Positions 44,423-52,090 of a DNA stretch of 64,000 bases are shown one piece after another. The notes below the pieces were generated by a model. The model did not search any database. It was not told the DNA's origin and was given only the letters and a program-made list of their open reading frames with translations. This DNA is from Bacteroidota bacterium. Lineage in GTDB: Bacteria; Bacteroidota; Bacteroidia; Chitinophagales; Chitinophagaceae. The stretch is taken from contig JAGWVE010000001.1 in the NCBI GenBank assembly GCA_018971025.1, positions 27,124 through 91,123 on the forward strand, in the 5' to 3' direction. A program made the translations under genes and the position numbers. Positions within the stretch are counted from its first letter, which is position 1, and every line of letters begins with the position of its first letter.

Positions 44423-45076
44423 ATGGTAGTAAATTTAAGTGCAGCACATAGTTTAGTTAGCAATTGGGTTTCAGAATTAAGAGACCGTAACGTACAAAAC
44501 GACCGTATGCGTTTTAGAAGAAATTTAGAACGCATTGGAGAAATTGCTGCCTACGAAATCAGCAAAGAACTACCTTCTGTAGTTGTAAAAACAGAAACAC
44601 CATTAGGTATCCACGAAAGTAAAGTGCTTGCACAGCAACCCGTGCTTGCTACCATTTTAAGAGCGGGCCTTCCTATGCATAATGGACTCCTCAATTATTT
44701 TGACAAAGCAGATAACTCTTTTATTTCGGCATACCGCAAACACCACCCAGATGGTAGTTTTGAAATTTGTTTAGAATACATGAGTTGCCCATCCCTAGAT
44801 AACCGAATCATCATTATTGCAGATCCAATGCTTGCAACAGGCGCTTCTATTATTAAAACCATCGAGCATATGAAAAGCGAAGGAACGCCTGCGGCATTTC
44901 ATGTGGTAGTAGCCATTGCAAGCACGCTGGGAATTGCAGCCATCGAAAAAGCTTGTGGTACAAATGTTAAAATTTGGTGTGGCGATATTGACAATGAGCT
45001 TACTGCAAAGGGATATATTGTTCCGGGCCTTGGTGACGCTGGAGATTTAGCCTTTGGTACCAAAAGCCAAGCCTAA
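44423..45076 (+). CDS. upp: Uracil phosphoribosyltransferase
   Basis: This is a 217-residue cytoplasmic salvage enzyme that makes UMP from uracil and PRPP. The PRPP loop IIIADPMLATGASI lies near residues 133-146. The uracil-binding C-terminal flap GYIVPGLGDAGDLAFGT is intact. It follows ade by 21 bases but has a complete promoter of its own just before the start codon. Confidence 0.96.
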   Translation: MVVNLSAAHSLVSNWVSELRDRNVQNDRMRFRRNLERIGEIAAYEISKELPSVVVKTETPLGIHESKVLAQQPVLATILRAGLPMHNGLLNYFDKADNSFISAYRKHHPDGSFEICLEYMSCPSLDNRIIIIADPMLATGASIIKTIEHMKSEGTPAAFHVVVAIASTLGIAAIEKACGTNVKIWCGDIDNELTAKGYIVPGLGDAGDLAFGTKSQA

Positions 45077-45108
45077 AAATTAATTGTTTACGCTAACTTG
45101 CAGGTACT

Positions 45109-46122
45109 TTGCGGTACCTAAGTTTCATATTAATACTTTGTTGTTTTCTTTTTTCGCTACAAAACAGTAGCGCACAGGATCCGCATTTTTCACAATTTTT
45201 TGCATCCCCATTAACGGTGAATCCAGCCTTTACTGGAAAATTTGATGGTACGTACAGAGTCGCTTCCAATCACCGCAACCAGTGGCCAACCATTAATAAC
45301 GCATTTATAACAACCACTGCTTCGTTTGACACCAAGCTCCTTCAAAAAAGTTTAAATGAAAATGATAGTTGGGGCGTGGGTTTTACTGGCTACTCCGATA
45401 GTCATGCAAATGGTGCGATTAAATTTAATGCACTTAGTTTTTCTACCGCATACCATAAAGGTGTAGACGAAGACAACAATACACAAATAGGTTTTGGTTT
45501 TCAAATAACGCAGGCCAACATGCTTGTTAATACCAATCAAATAAAATTTGAAGACCAATTAACAAATGCTGGCTTTACCGGACTCACCACCGAAATATTT
45601 AACAACCCTTCCCTATCGGCAAGTCATATGTCCATTAGTGCGGGCTTATTACTCAATGGAACAATGGGTGAACAAAATAACTATTACTTTGGGCTTAGCA
45701 TGTACCACCTGAATAGACCAAGGCAAACATTTATGGGCGGCAACTACAGTGTGAACCCAAGATTTACCATCCATGGAGGTGGTTATTTTTATTTGGGAAC
45801 CAACACCACGCTTCATGTTAGTGCCATGCATCAAATACAAGGAGGCGCACAGGAAACAATGGTAGGAGGTGCACTTCAAATCAGTACCGACCCTCAAAAC
45901 GACCGTGCAGCAAGCCTTTACATAGGTAGCTGGATGCGACTTAAAGATTCTTTTGTCCCTTATGCTGGAATTGAAATCAATGATTTTAGATTGGGCCTTA
46001 CCTACGACGTTAACAATAGCCTTGTTAAAACGGCTTCAGAGACAATGGGTGGCATAGAAGTTTCATTGATTTACACCAGAAGACCCCGCACAGATAAACC
46101 TATTATTTGTCCTAAGTTTTAA
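45109..46122 (+). CDS. PorP/SprF family type IX secretion membrane protein
   Basis: This is a 337-residue outer-membrane beta-barrel-type protein with a signal peptide (residues 1-23, ending SSAQ). The family signature follows at once: DPHFSQFFASPLTVNPAFTG. Many alternating beta strands follow, and the protein ends at KPIICPKF. PorP/SprF proteins help anchor or assemble T9SS cargo such as gliding adhesins. The signal peptide requires a non-ATG start; TTG at 45109 fits best, since the first in-frame ATG lies deep inside. It is 32 bases after upp. The usual OmpA-like or adhesin partner is not adjacent. Confidence 0.9.
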   Translation: MRYLSFILILCCFLFSLQNSSAQDPHFSQFFASPLTVNPAFTGKFDGTYRVASNHRNQWPTINNAFITTTASFDTKLLQKSLNENDSWGVGFTGYSDSHANGAIKFNALSFSTAYHKGVDEDNNTQIGFGFQITQANMLVNTNQIKFEDQLTNAGFTGLTTEIFNNPSLSASHMSISAGLLLNGTMGEQNNYYFGLSMYHLNRPRQTFMGGNYSVNPRFTIHGGGYFYLGTNTTLHVSAMHQIQGGAQETMVGGALQISTDPQNDRAASLYIGSWMRLKDSFVPYAGIEINDFRLGLTYDVNNSLVKTASETMGGIEVSLIYTRRPRTDKPIICPKF

Positions 46123-46133
46123 GTGGAGTTGGC

Positions 46134-46141
46134 TAACTTTA
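46134..46141 (+). promoter_or_regulatory. -7-like element TAACTTTA before the EI24 gene
   Basis: It differs from TAnnTTTG in the last base and lies 16 bases before the TTG start at 46158. A TTTG at 46106-46109 is 24 bases upstream, slightly far for a -33 box. Confidence 0.4.
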
Positions 46142-46157
46142 CCATAAACCGTTTCTA

Positions 46158-46919
46158 TTGCTTAAAGACCTTATCATAGCATTTGTATCCTACATTAAAG
46201 CACACCAGTTTATTGTTAAACATAAACTTTGGAAATGGATTTTAATTCCGGGTCTTGTTTATACGGTTTTATTTTTTTTAGTGATCAAATTGTTTAGTAG
46301 CACCGCTAGTGATTTTATTGTTTGGATGACTTTAAAATCGGGTCTCAAAGTTTGGATGGATAGCCTTACCAATAGTTTTGCAGGCTTTTTATTTGTAGTA
46401 GGTAGTACACTAGTTTGGTTTATGATTTTGCTTTTTTACTTTTCATTGTTCAAGTATTTATTTTTAATTGTTGGATCGCCACTCTTTGCTTATTTATCAG
46501 AAAAAACGGCTGCACTATTAGCAGGAAAAGAATTCCCTTTTGTTTTCAAAGACTTTGTACAACACGCTATTAGAGGCATGTACATTGCGGTAAGAAACGG
46601 CTTATGGCAAACCGTATACCTACTTACTATTTTAGTGATTTGCCTGATTCCAATAATAGGTTGGTTTACGCCTTTTATGGCGCTTCTAATTGAGTGTTAC
46701 TACTTTGGATTTTCGATGCTTGATTATAGTATGGAAAGAAAAAATAAAACAGCACAAGAAAGTATCTTTTTTATTGGTAGTAATAAAGGCCTTGCCATTG
46801 GCAACGGTATTATTTTTTACATGCTACATTTTATTCCTTTTATTGGATGGCTTTTTGCACCTTGCTATGCTGTAATAGCTGCAACGCTTAGCTTAGATCC
46901 TAAAAAACAAATTGACTAA
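46158..46919 (+). CDS. EI24-domain inner-membrane protein (CysZ-like)
   Basis: This is a 253-residue protein beginning with TTG (LKDLIIAFVSYIKAHQFI). There are four to six predicted TM helices, at about 25-50, 75-110, 145-180 and 210-240. It belongs to the EI24/CysZ family. CysZ proteins mediate sulfate uptake in proteobacteria, but that role is not established for Bacteroidota members. Its stop overlaps the start of the methyltransferase gene (TAATG), so translation is probably coupled. Confidence 0.85.
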   Translation: MLKDLIIAFVSYIKAHQFIVKHKLWKWILIPGLVYTVLFFLVIKLFSSTASDFIVWMTLKSGLKVWMDSLTNSFAGFLFVVGSTLVWFMILLFYFSLFKYLFLIVGSPLFAYLSEKTAALLAGKEFPFVFKDFVQHAIRGMYIAVRNGLWQTVYLLTILVICLIPIIGWFTPFMALLIECYYFGFSMLDYSMERKNKTAQESIFFIGSNKGLAIGNGIIFYMLHFIPFIGWLFAPCYAVIAATLSLDPKKQID

Positions 46920-47620
46920 TGGCCGCCGGAAAAGTTTTTTTAATACCTACCGTTTTACATGAAGAAGCAGACAATAGCATACCACCCTATGTAATTGAGC
47001 AAGCTAAATTATGTGATGCTTATTTTGTTGAAAACGAAAAAACAGCACGCAGGTATCTAAAAAAGTTTTGGCGTGACATGATCATCGATAACTATACTTG
47101 GCGCGCGATACATAAAGCCGAGCATGATGTGGTATCTGAATTTCTACAATTACTTTCTGAGGGAAAAAACATTGGTATTATAAGTGAAGCAGGATGCCCT
47201 GGTGTAGCGGATCCTGGCCAAATATTGGTAGCAGCCGCCCAAGAAAAAGGATACGAAATTTGCCCACTGGTAGGCCCAAATTCTATTTTACTAGCCCTCA
47301 TGGCCAGTGGCATGAATGGCCAAAATTTTAGTTTTCATGGCTACCTCCCCATTGATAGTTTGGAAAAGAAAAAAACCATTGCACAATTAGAGCAGGAGTC
47401 TATTAAAAAAAGCTCGGCACAAATATTTATTGAAACGCCCTACCGTAACAATCAACTCATTAAAGACTTGTTACAATTTTGTCATCCACAAACAAAAATT
47501 TGTATTGCCGTAGACATAACAGCTCCAACACAGTGGATTAAAACCAAAACAGTAGCGCAGTGGAAAAAAGAAACCGTAGACATCCATAAACGGCTTGCAA
47601 TATTTTTACTACAAGCTTAA
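46919..47620 (+). CDS. RsmI-like SAM-dependent methyltransferase (tetrapyrrole methylase fold)
   Basis: This is a 233-residue protein with the tetrapyrrole-methylase fold: KVFLIPTVLHE at the N-terminus, ISEAGCPGVADPG (about residues 90-102), LVGPNSILLALMASG and FIETPYRNNQL. These match RsmI, which methylates the 2'-O of C1402 in 16S rRNA. It is shorter than classical RsmI (about 280 residues) and lacks the C-terminal part. It may be a Bacteroidota paralogue with another target. It overlaps the EI24 gene by one base. Confidence 0.88.
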   Translation: MAAGKVFLIPTVLHEEADNSIPPYVIEQAKLCDAYFVENEKTARRYLKKFWRDMIIDNYTWRAIHKAEHDVVSEFLQLLSEGKNIGIISEAGCPGVADPGQILVAAAQEKGYEICPLVGPNSILLALMASGMNGQNFSFHGYLPIDSLEKKKTIAQLEQESIKKSSAQIFIETPYRNNQLIKDLLQFCHPQTKICIAVDITAPTQWIKTKTVAQWKKETVDIHKRLAIFLLQA

Positions 47621-47632
47621 ATGCATCCAATA

Positions 47633-49015
47633 TTAAAATCCATAGGTATCAACTAAGTAAATAATACCTGCAATATTTACGGCTCCTAAAAGTAGTTCGC
47701 GCTTATTTACATTTTCAAAAACGTCGGTGCGTGCATGATGTAGATCAAAATAGCGTTGCGGATCCGGCATAAAACCACATAGTGGCACTTGCAACTGTCT
47801 GTTTAGCGGGCTAATATCTGAACCACCGCCAATATCATCCATACTATCAGTACCATAAGGTTTTAAAAGTGGCAACCAGCGCTTTGCTGCTGCAACTTTT
47901 TCGGGAGAAGCAGTAAAACTAAAGCCTCTTGGCGTAAATCCACCTTCATCACTTTCTAAAGCAAAAATGTGTTTTTCGTTTTTATCTTTTGCAGCTGCAG
48001 CATATGCACTGCCGCCTCTTAATCCATTTTCTTCATTAGCAAAAAGTACAAAACGAATGGTACGCTTAGGCTGATAGCCTACTGCAAGTAGCGCGCGCAT
48101 CACTTCCATGGTATGCACCACACCAGCGCCATCATCATGTGCACCTTCATTTACATCCCAACTATCTAAATGTCCACCCACTGTAATAATTTCATTTGGA
48201 AATTGAGATCCTTTTATTTCTGCAATAATATTATGCCCTGTGGTGTCTGCTAAAAACTTACCATGCGTAGCCATACTAATTTTTACAGCACTCGATTTTT
48301 TTGCAAGTGACCATAAATAATCGGCGTCACGAGGGCCCACTGCTTGCGCAGGAATTTTTGGAAAAGAATCGTTGTAAGCCATACCACCCGTGTGCGGATC
48401 GTTGGCTGTAGAACTCGTAAGAGAACGTATAATACATCCTACTGCTCCATATTTTGCAGCTTGGCTAGGCCCACTTCTTCTATAAATACCAGCCTTACCA
48501 TATGCTTCAAATGTTTTTACAAGCGTAGCATCAAAACTATTATTGAAATAAACAATTTTACCTTTTACTTCATCTTTGCGTTTTTCTAATTCGTCAAAAT
48601 CTTGCACTGCAAGGAGTGTCGCTTCAACTTTTTTACCATCACCCAACGAGTTTCCTAGTGCCAATACATCTAAAGCTCGGGTTTGCTTTGCACCATCTAC
48701 ACTAGTAATGCTAGCAAAATCGCCGCTACCACGCACCCATCTTGGCACTTGACACGCTTGTTTGCTTACGCTAGGCGCACCCAGTTGTTGTAATGTTTTT
48801 TCGCCCCAAGCTTCTGCCTTGTACATGGCTGGAGAACCCGCAATTCTACCCCCTACTTTTTTAGTTAACTCAAATAGTAAGTCATACGCCTTGCCGTTCG
48901 TAAGAATTTCATCAGAAACTTTTTTAATAAATACAGCATCTGCGTTAGAAGGCTGGCTTACTTGACTTAGGCCAAACAAAGGCGCTAATAAAAGGAGGTA
49001 GATGATCTTTTTCAT
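47633..49015 (-). CDS. Secreted M28 family peptidase (carboxypeptidase Q-like)
   Basis: This is a 460-residue protein from the ATG at 49015 (MKKIIYLLLLAPLFG). The longer frame upstream lacks a signal. The signal peptide is about residues 1-18. A PA-type insert lies around 130-260. The M28 domain follows with zinc ligands in VGGHLDSWDVNEGAHDDGAG, NEENGLRG and ESDEGG, and a final His near HHARTD. Such enzymes are periplasmic or secreted amino- or carboxypeptidases that use two zinc ions. It converges with the RsmI-like gene 12 bases away and diverges from bshA. Confidence 0.92.
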   Translation of the reverse strand: MKKIIYLLLLAPLFGLSQVSQPSNADAVFIKKVSDEILTNGKAYDLLFELTKKVGGRIAGSPAMYKAEAWGEKTLQQLGAPSVSKQACQVPRWVRGSGDFASITSVDGAKQTRALDVLALGNSLGDGKKVEATLLAVQDFDELEKRKDEVKGKIVYFNNSFDATLVKTFEAYGKAGIYRRSGPSQAAKYGAVGCIIRSLTSSTANDPHTGGMAYNDSFPKIPAQAVGPRDADYLWSLAKKSSAVKISMATHGKFLADTTGHNIIAEIKGSQFPNEIITVGGHLDSWDVNEGAHDDGAGVVHTMEVMRALLAVGYQPKRTIRFVLFANEENGLRGGSAYAAAAKDKNEKHIFALESDEGGFTPRGFSFTASPEKVAAAKRWLPLLKPYGTDSMDDIGGGSDISPLNRQLQVPLCGFMPDPQRYFDLHHARTDVFENVNKRELLLGAVNIAGIIYLVDTYGF

Positions 49016-49135
49016 AGGGCTCAAGTTAAGAATTTCTAGGAAATTGACCCCCAACCGGCCATTAAATAAACAGAATGCCAAAATAATTGTTACTTGCATA
49101 GGAAATGGTCAATTTTAGAGCCCATTAAATTCATT

Positions 49136-50263
49136 ATGCGCATAGGTATTGTTTGTTACCCCACTTTTGGTGGAAGCGGTGTTTTGGCCACCGAACTTGG
49201 GAAAGCCTTAGCTGATAAAGGCCATCAGGTTCATTTTATTACCTACCAACAACCCGTTAGGCTCAATGAGTTTAATGCCAATATATTTTACCATGAAGTA
49301 AGGGTGCCTACCTATCCGCTTTTTGATTACCCACCTTATGAGGTTGCACTTGCATCTGCCATGGTAGATGTTATCATTAACCACGACTTAGATTTATTAC
49401 ACGTGCACTACGCCATACCGCATGCGTCAGCTGCTTATATGGCCAAGCAAATTGTAAAGCAAAAAATCAACAGAAATATCCCGGTTATTACCACCCTTCA
49501 TGGTACCGATATTACACTCGTTGGAAGAGATAAAACTTACGAGCCTGTTGTTACTTTTTCTATCAATGAAAGTGACGCTATTACAGCCGTATCTAATAAT
49601 TTAAGAGACATTACGTACCAAACATTTAAAATCACCAAAGAAATTGAAGTGATTTATAATTTTGTAGACGTAGCACGTTTTGATAAAAAACCAAGTGAAG
49701 CATTTAAAAAAGTAATTGCCCCTAACAACGAAAAAATAATTACACACGCATCTAATTTTAGAAAAGTAAAAAGAGTAGATGACGTGGTGCACATTTTTGC
49801 AAACATCATCAAAGAAGTTCCTGCCAAATTATTAATGGTAGGTGATGGCCCTGAACGCCATGCTACCGAAGCGTTAGCGCGTACCCTGGGTATCGAAGAG
49901 CATGTTCGTTTTTTAGGCAAGCAAGAACAAATTGAAGATATTTTAGCAGTAACAGATGTGTTTATACTGCCTTCCGAATATGAAAGTTTTGGTTTAGCGG
50001 CATTAGAAGCCATGGCTGCGCGCGCTGTTGTTATTAGTTCAGACGCTGGAGGCCTTCACGAAATTAATATACAAGGTGAAACCGGCTATATGGCACCTGT
50101 AGGAGACGTTGCTGCCATGAGTGGTTATGCTGTTGGTTTATTATCTGACGAAAACAAACTCATGCAAATGAAACAAGCCGCTTATGAGCAGGCTTGTTTA
50201 TTTGACATCAGTAAAATTATTCCGGAGTACGAAAAACTATACAGCCGTTTTTGCAGAATGTAA
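49136..50263 (+). CDS. bshA: N-acetyl-alpha-D-glucosaminyl L-malate synthase BshA
   Basis: This is a 375-residue GT4 glycosyltransferase starting at the ATG at 49136 (MRIGIVCYPTFGGSGV). Motifs are GGSGVLATELG, HVHYAIPHA, TTLHGTDITLVG and the GT4 ExxxxxxxE signature in PSEYESFGLAALEAMA. It joins UDP-GlcNAc and malate in the first step of bacillithiol synthesis, the low-molecular-weight thiol used by many Firmicutes and Bacteroidota. bshB and bshC are not in the window. It stops 4 bases before the convergent M3 peptidase gene. Confidence 0.96.
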   Translation: MRIGIVCYPTFGGSGVLATELGKALADKGHQVHFITYQQPVRLNEFNANIFYHEVRVPTYPLFDYPPYEVALASAMVDVIINHDLDLLHVHYAIPHASAAYMAKQIVKQKINRNIPVITTLHGTDITLVGRDKTYEPVVTFSINESDAITAVSNNLRDITYQTFKITKEIEVIYNFVDVARFDKKPSEAFKKVIAPNNEKIITHASNFRKVKRVDDVVHIFANIIKEVPAKLLMVGDGPERHATEALARTLGIEEHVRFLGKQEQIEDILAVTDVFILPSEYESFGLAALEAMAARAVVISSDAGGLHEINIQGETGYMAPVGDVAAMSGYAVGLLSDENKLMQMKQAAYEQACLFDISKIIPEYEKLYSRFCRM

Positions 50264-50267
50264 TTCA

Positions 50268-51977
50268 TTACATTTCTTTTGCCGTAAACTCCATTAATGT
50301 TTTGATATAATCTGGCGACAAATTAAATTCGAGACCTGCCGCTTTATAGAGTTCAGGAAGTGTTTTTGTACCCCCTAACGATAGTGCGCTAATATAATTT
50401 TGAAGGGCTTGTTTTGGATTTTTTTGGTACTGCATCCAAAGTCCTATTGCACCTAATTGTGCAATACCATATTCGATATAATAAAATGGTACTTCAAATA
50501 GGTGTAACTGGCGCTGCCAGCCAATTTCACGGTAGGCGTCTAGTCCTGTATAATCGATACTATTTGTAGAAAACTCTTTTAAAATAGAAGTCCAAGTAGC
50601 CGTTCTTTCTGCCACGGTATGCGCTGGGTTTTCATATACCCAGTGTTGGAATTTATCAATAATAGCAATCCACGGGAATATGGTAATGGTTCTTTCTAAT
50701 TGATGTTCACGCGCACGTTTTAAATCCTCTTCATTGTCAAAAAATGCCTGCCAATGATTCATAGAAAATAATTCCATAGCCATACTTGCTACTTCCGCAA
50801 TTTCCATTGGATATTCTTTAAAAGCACTGAGTTCTAAATGATGCGCTAAAAAAGAATGCACGGCGTGACCTCCTTCGTGCACCATCGTTGTTACATCACT
50901 CATTTGTGAAGCGGCGTTCATAAAAATAAATGGCGCACCCGATTCTGCTAATGGACAGTTGTATCCACCTGGTGCTTTTCCTTTTCGACTTTCTAAATCA
51001 AAATGTTTAAGCTCATTCATTTTACGAAGGCATGCTGCAAAAAACGGGTCTAACTGCTCAAAACAGGTTACCGTTTTTTCGTACAAATCTTGACCATTTG
51101 TAAAAGGCTTAAGCGGTAAAACCCCCGCTGGCTCTGCTTCTGTATCCCATGGCTTTAACACATCGAGCCCGAGTTTTTGTTTTTTGCGCGCATAAATTTT
51201 TTCGATCAGCGGTAGCACATGTAGTTTAACTGCTTCATGAAATTGAAAACAATCTTCTTTGGTATAATCAAACCTACCAAGTTCTACAAACTTGTAATCA
51301 CGGTAATTTGCAAAACCTGCATTTACGGCTACTTGATGTCTTTTTTGTATCAGTGATGAATACAAATCATGCATTGCATCTTTATCAACAAGTCTTCGAT
51401 CCTGAATTTTTTTATACACAGATTCTCTAACTGCGCGGTCTTCGTGTTCTAAAAATTTTGCTGCTTGTTGTAGCGTATATTCTTTACCCTCTACTTCAAC
51501 AGTCATTTTGCCTGCAATTGTACCATACTGTTGTTGCATTACACTTAACTCGGCTTGCAGTGGAATATTGGCTTCTCTAAATAATTCAATATTTTTTTTA
51601 ACAGACCTGATATAGGTATAGTAACGGTCTTTATCGAGCGATGCAGTATGCGGGCAATCAATAAATTTTTTATTGAGCTGGTCGGCAAAGGGCTGTATTT
51701 TTGGCTGAATTTCGAGGCAAAAATAATTGAAGGCCTCTTCGAGCGCAGGGTTGGTGGTATCACAGGTCATTTTGATTTGTCGCCAACAAGCGTCTTCACT
51801 TATAACAGCTTCCACTTCACTCATGTCCTTTAACCACTGCTCGAGATCTTGTAAAGAATCAAGGGGTCTGTCCACGAGTTCTTTAAAATACGGTTCGAGG
51901 CTTTCCCAGTTGGTAAGCTCAAAGCCTACAGGCATATAGGTACGTGGTATTTTTTGAATATCGGCACTTAAAGTCAT
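50268..51977 (-). CDS. M3 family oligoendopeptidase (PepF-like)
   Basis: This is a protein of about 569 residues from the ATG at 51977 (MTLSADIQ); a TTG at 51983 adds two residues. The thermolysin-type zinc motif HEGGH (H367, E368, H371) sits in a helical domain, with the third ligand in MEIAEVASMAMELF. The N-terminal helical oligopeptidase domain precedes it. It cleaves short peptides in the cytoplasm. A TACTTTTG -7 element lies 19 bases upstream, divergent from mutL. Confidence 0.95.
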   Translation of the reverse strand: MTLSADIQKIPRTYMPVGFELTNWESLEPYFKELVDRPLDSLQDLEQWLKDMSEVEAVISEDACWRQIKMTCDTTNPALEEAFNYFCLEIQPKIQPFADQLNKKFIDCPHTASLDKDRYYTYIRSVKKNIELFREANIPLQAELSVMQQQYGTIAGKMTVEVEGKEYTLQQAAKFLEHEDRAVRESVYKKIQDRRLVDKDAMHDLYSSLIQKRHQVAVNAGFANYRDYKFVELGRFDYTKEDCFQFHEAVKLHVLPLIEKIYARKKQKLGLDVLKPWDTEAEPAGVLPLKPFTNGQDLYEKTVTCFEQLDPFFAACLRKMNELKHFDLESRKGKAPGGYNCPLAESGAPFIFMNAASQMSDVTTMVHEGGHAVHSFLAHHLELSAFKEYPMEIAEVASMAMELFSMNHWQAFFDNEEDLKRAREHQLERTITIFPWIAIIDKFQHWVYENPAHTVAERTATWTSILKEFSTNSIDYTGLDAYREIGWQRQLHLFEVPFYYIEYGIAQLGAIGLWMQYQKNPKQALQNYISALSLGGTKTLPELYKAAGLEFNLSPDYIKTLMEFTAKEM

Positions 51978-51996
51978 AATCAATGCGTTTGAGGCA

Positions 51997-52004
51997 CAAA
52001 AGTA
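51997..52004 (-). promoter_or_regulatory. -7 promoter element TACTTTTG of the M3 peptidase gene
   Basis: This is an exact TAnnTTTG match on the minus strand, 19 bases before the ATG at 51977. No -33 TTTG is found at 19-21 bases upstream. Confidence 0.55.
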
Positions 52005-52034
52005 GCCTCTAAATTGCTTCTAAAATGGTAAAAG

Positions 52035-52067
52035 TTTGCAAACCTGCCCCGCTTTATGCTATTTTTG
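52035..52067 (+). promoter_or_regulatory. -33/-7 promoter of mutL
   Basis: TTTG (52035-52038), a 21-base spacer and TATTTTTG (52060-52067) match both boxes of the Bacteroidota promoter. The TTG start codon follows 23 bases later. Confidence 0.7.
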
Positions 52068-52090
52068 TCGACCCGTAAAAAACAGGACCC

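Noticed and set aside
49094..49135. Upstream start for BshA
   Set aside because: GT4 proteins of this family begin at the first beta strand RIGIVCYP; the extension is not conserved.
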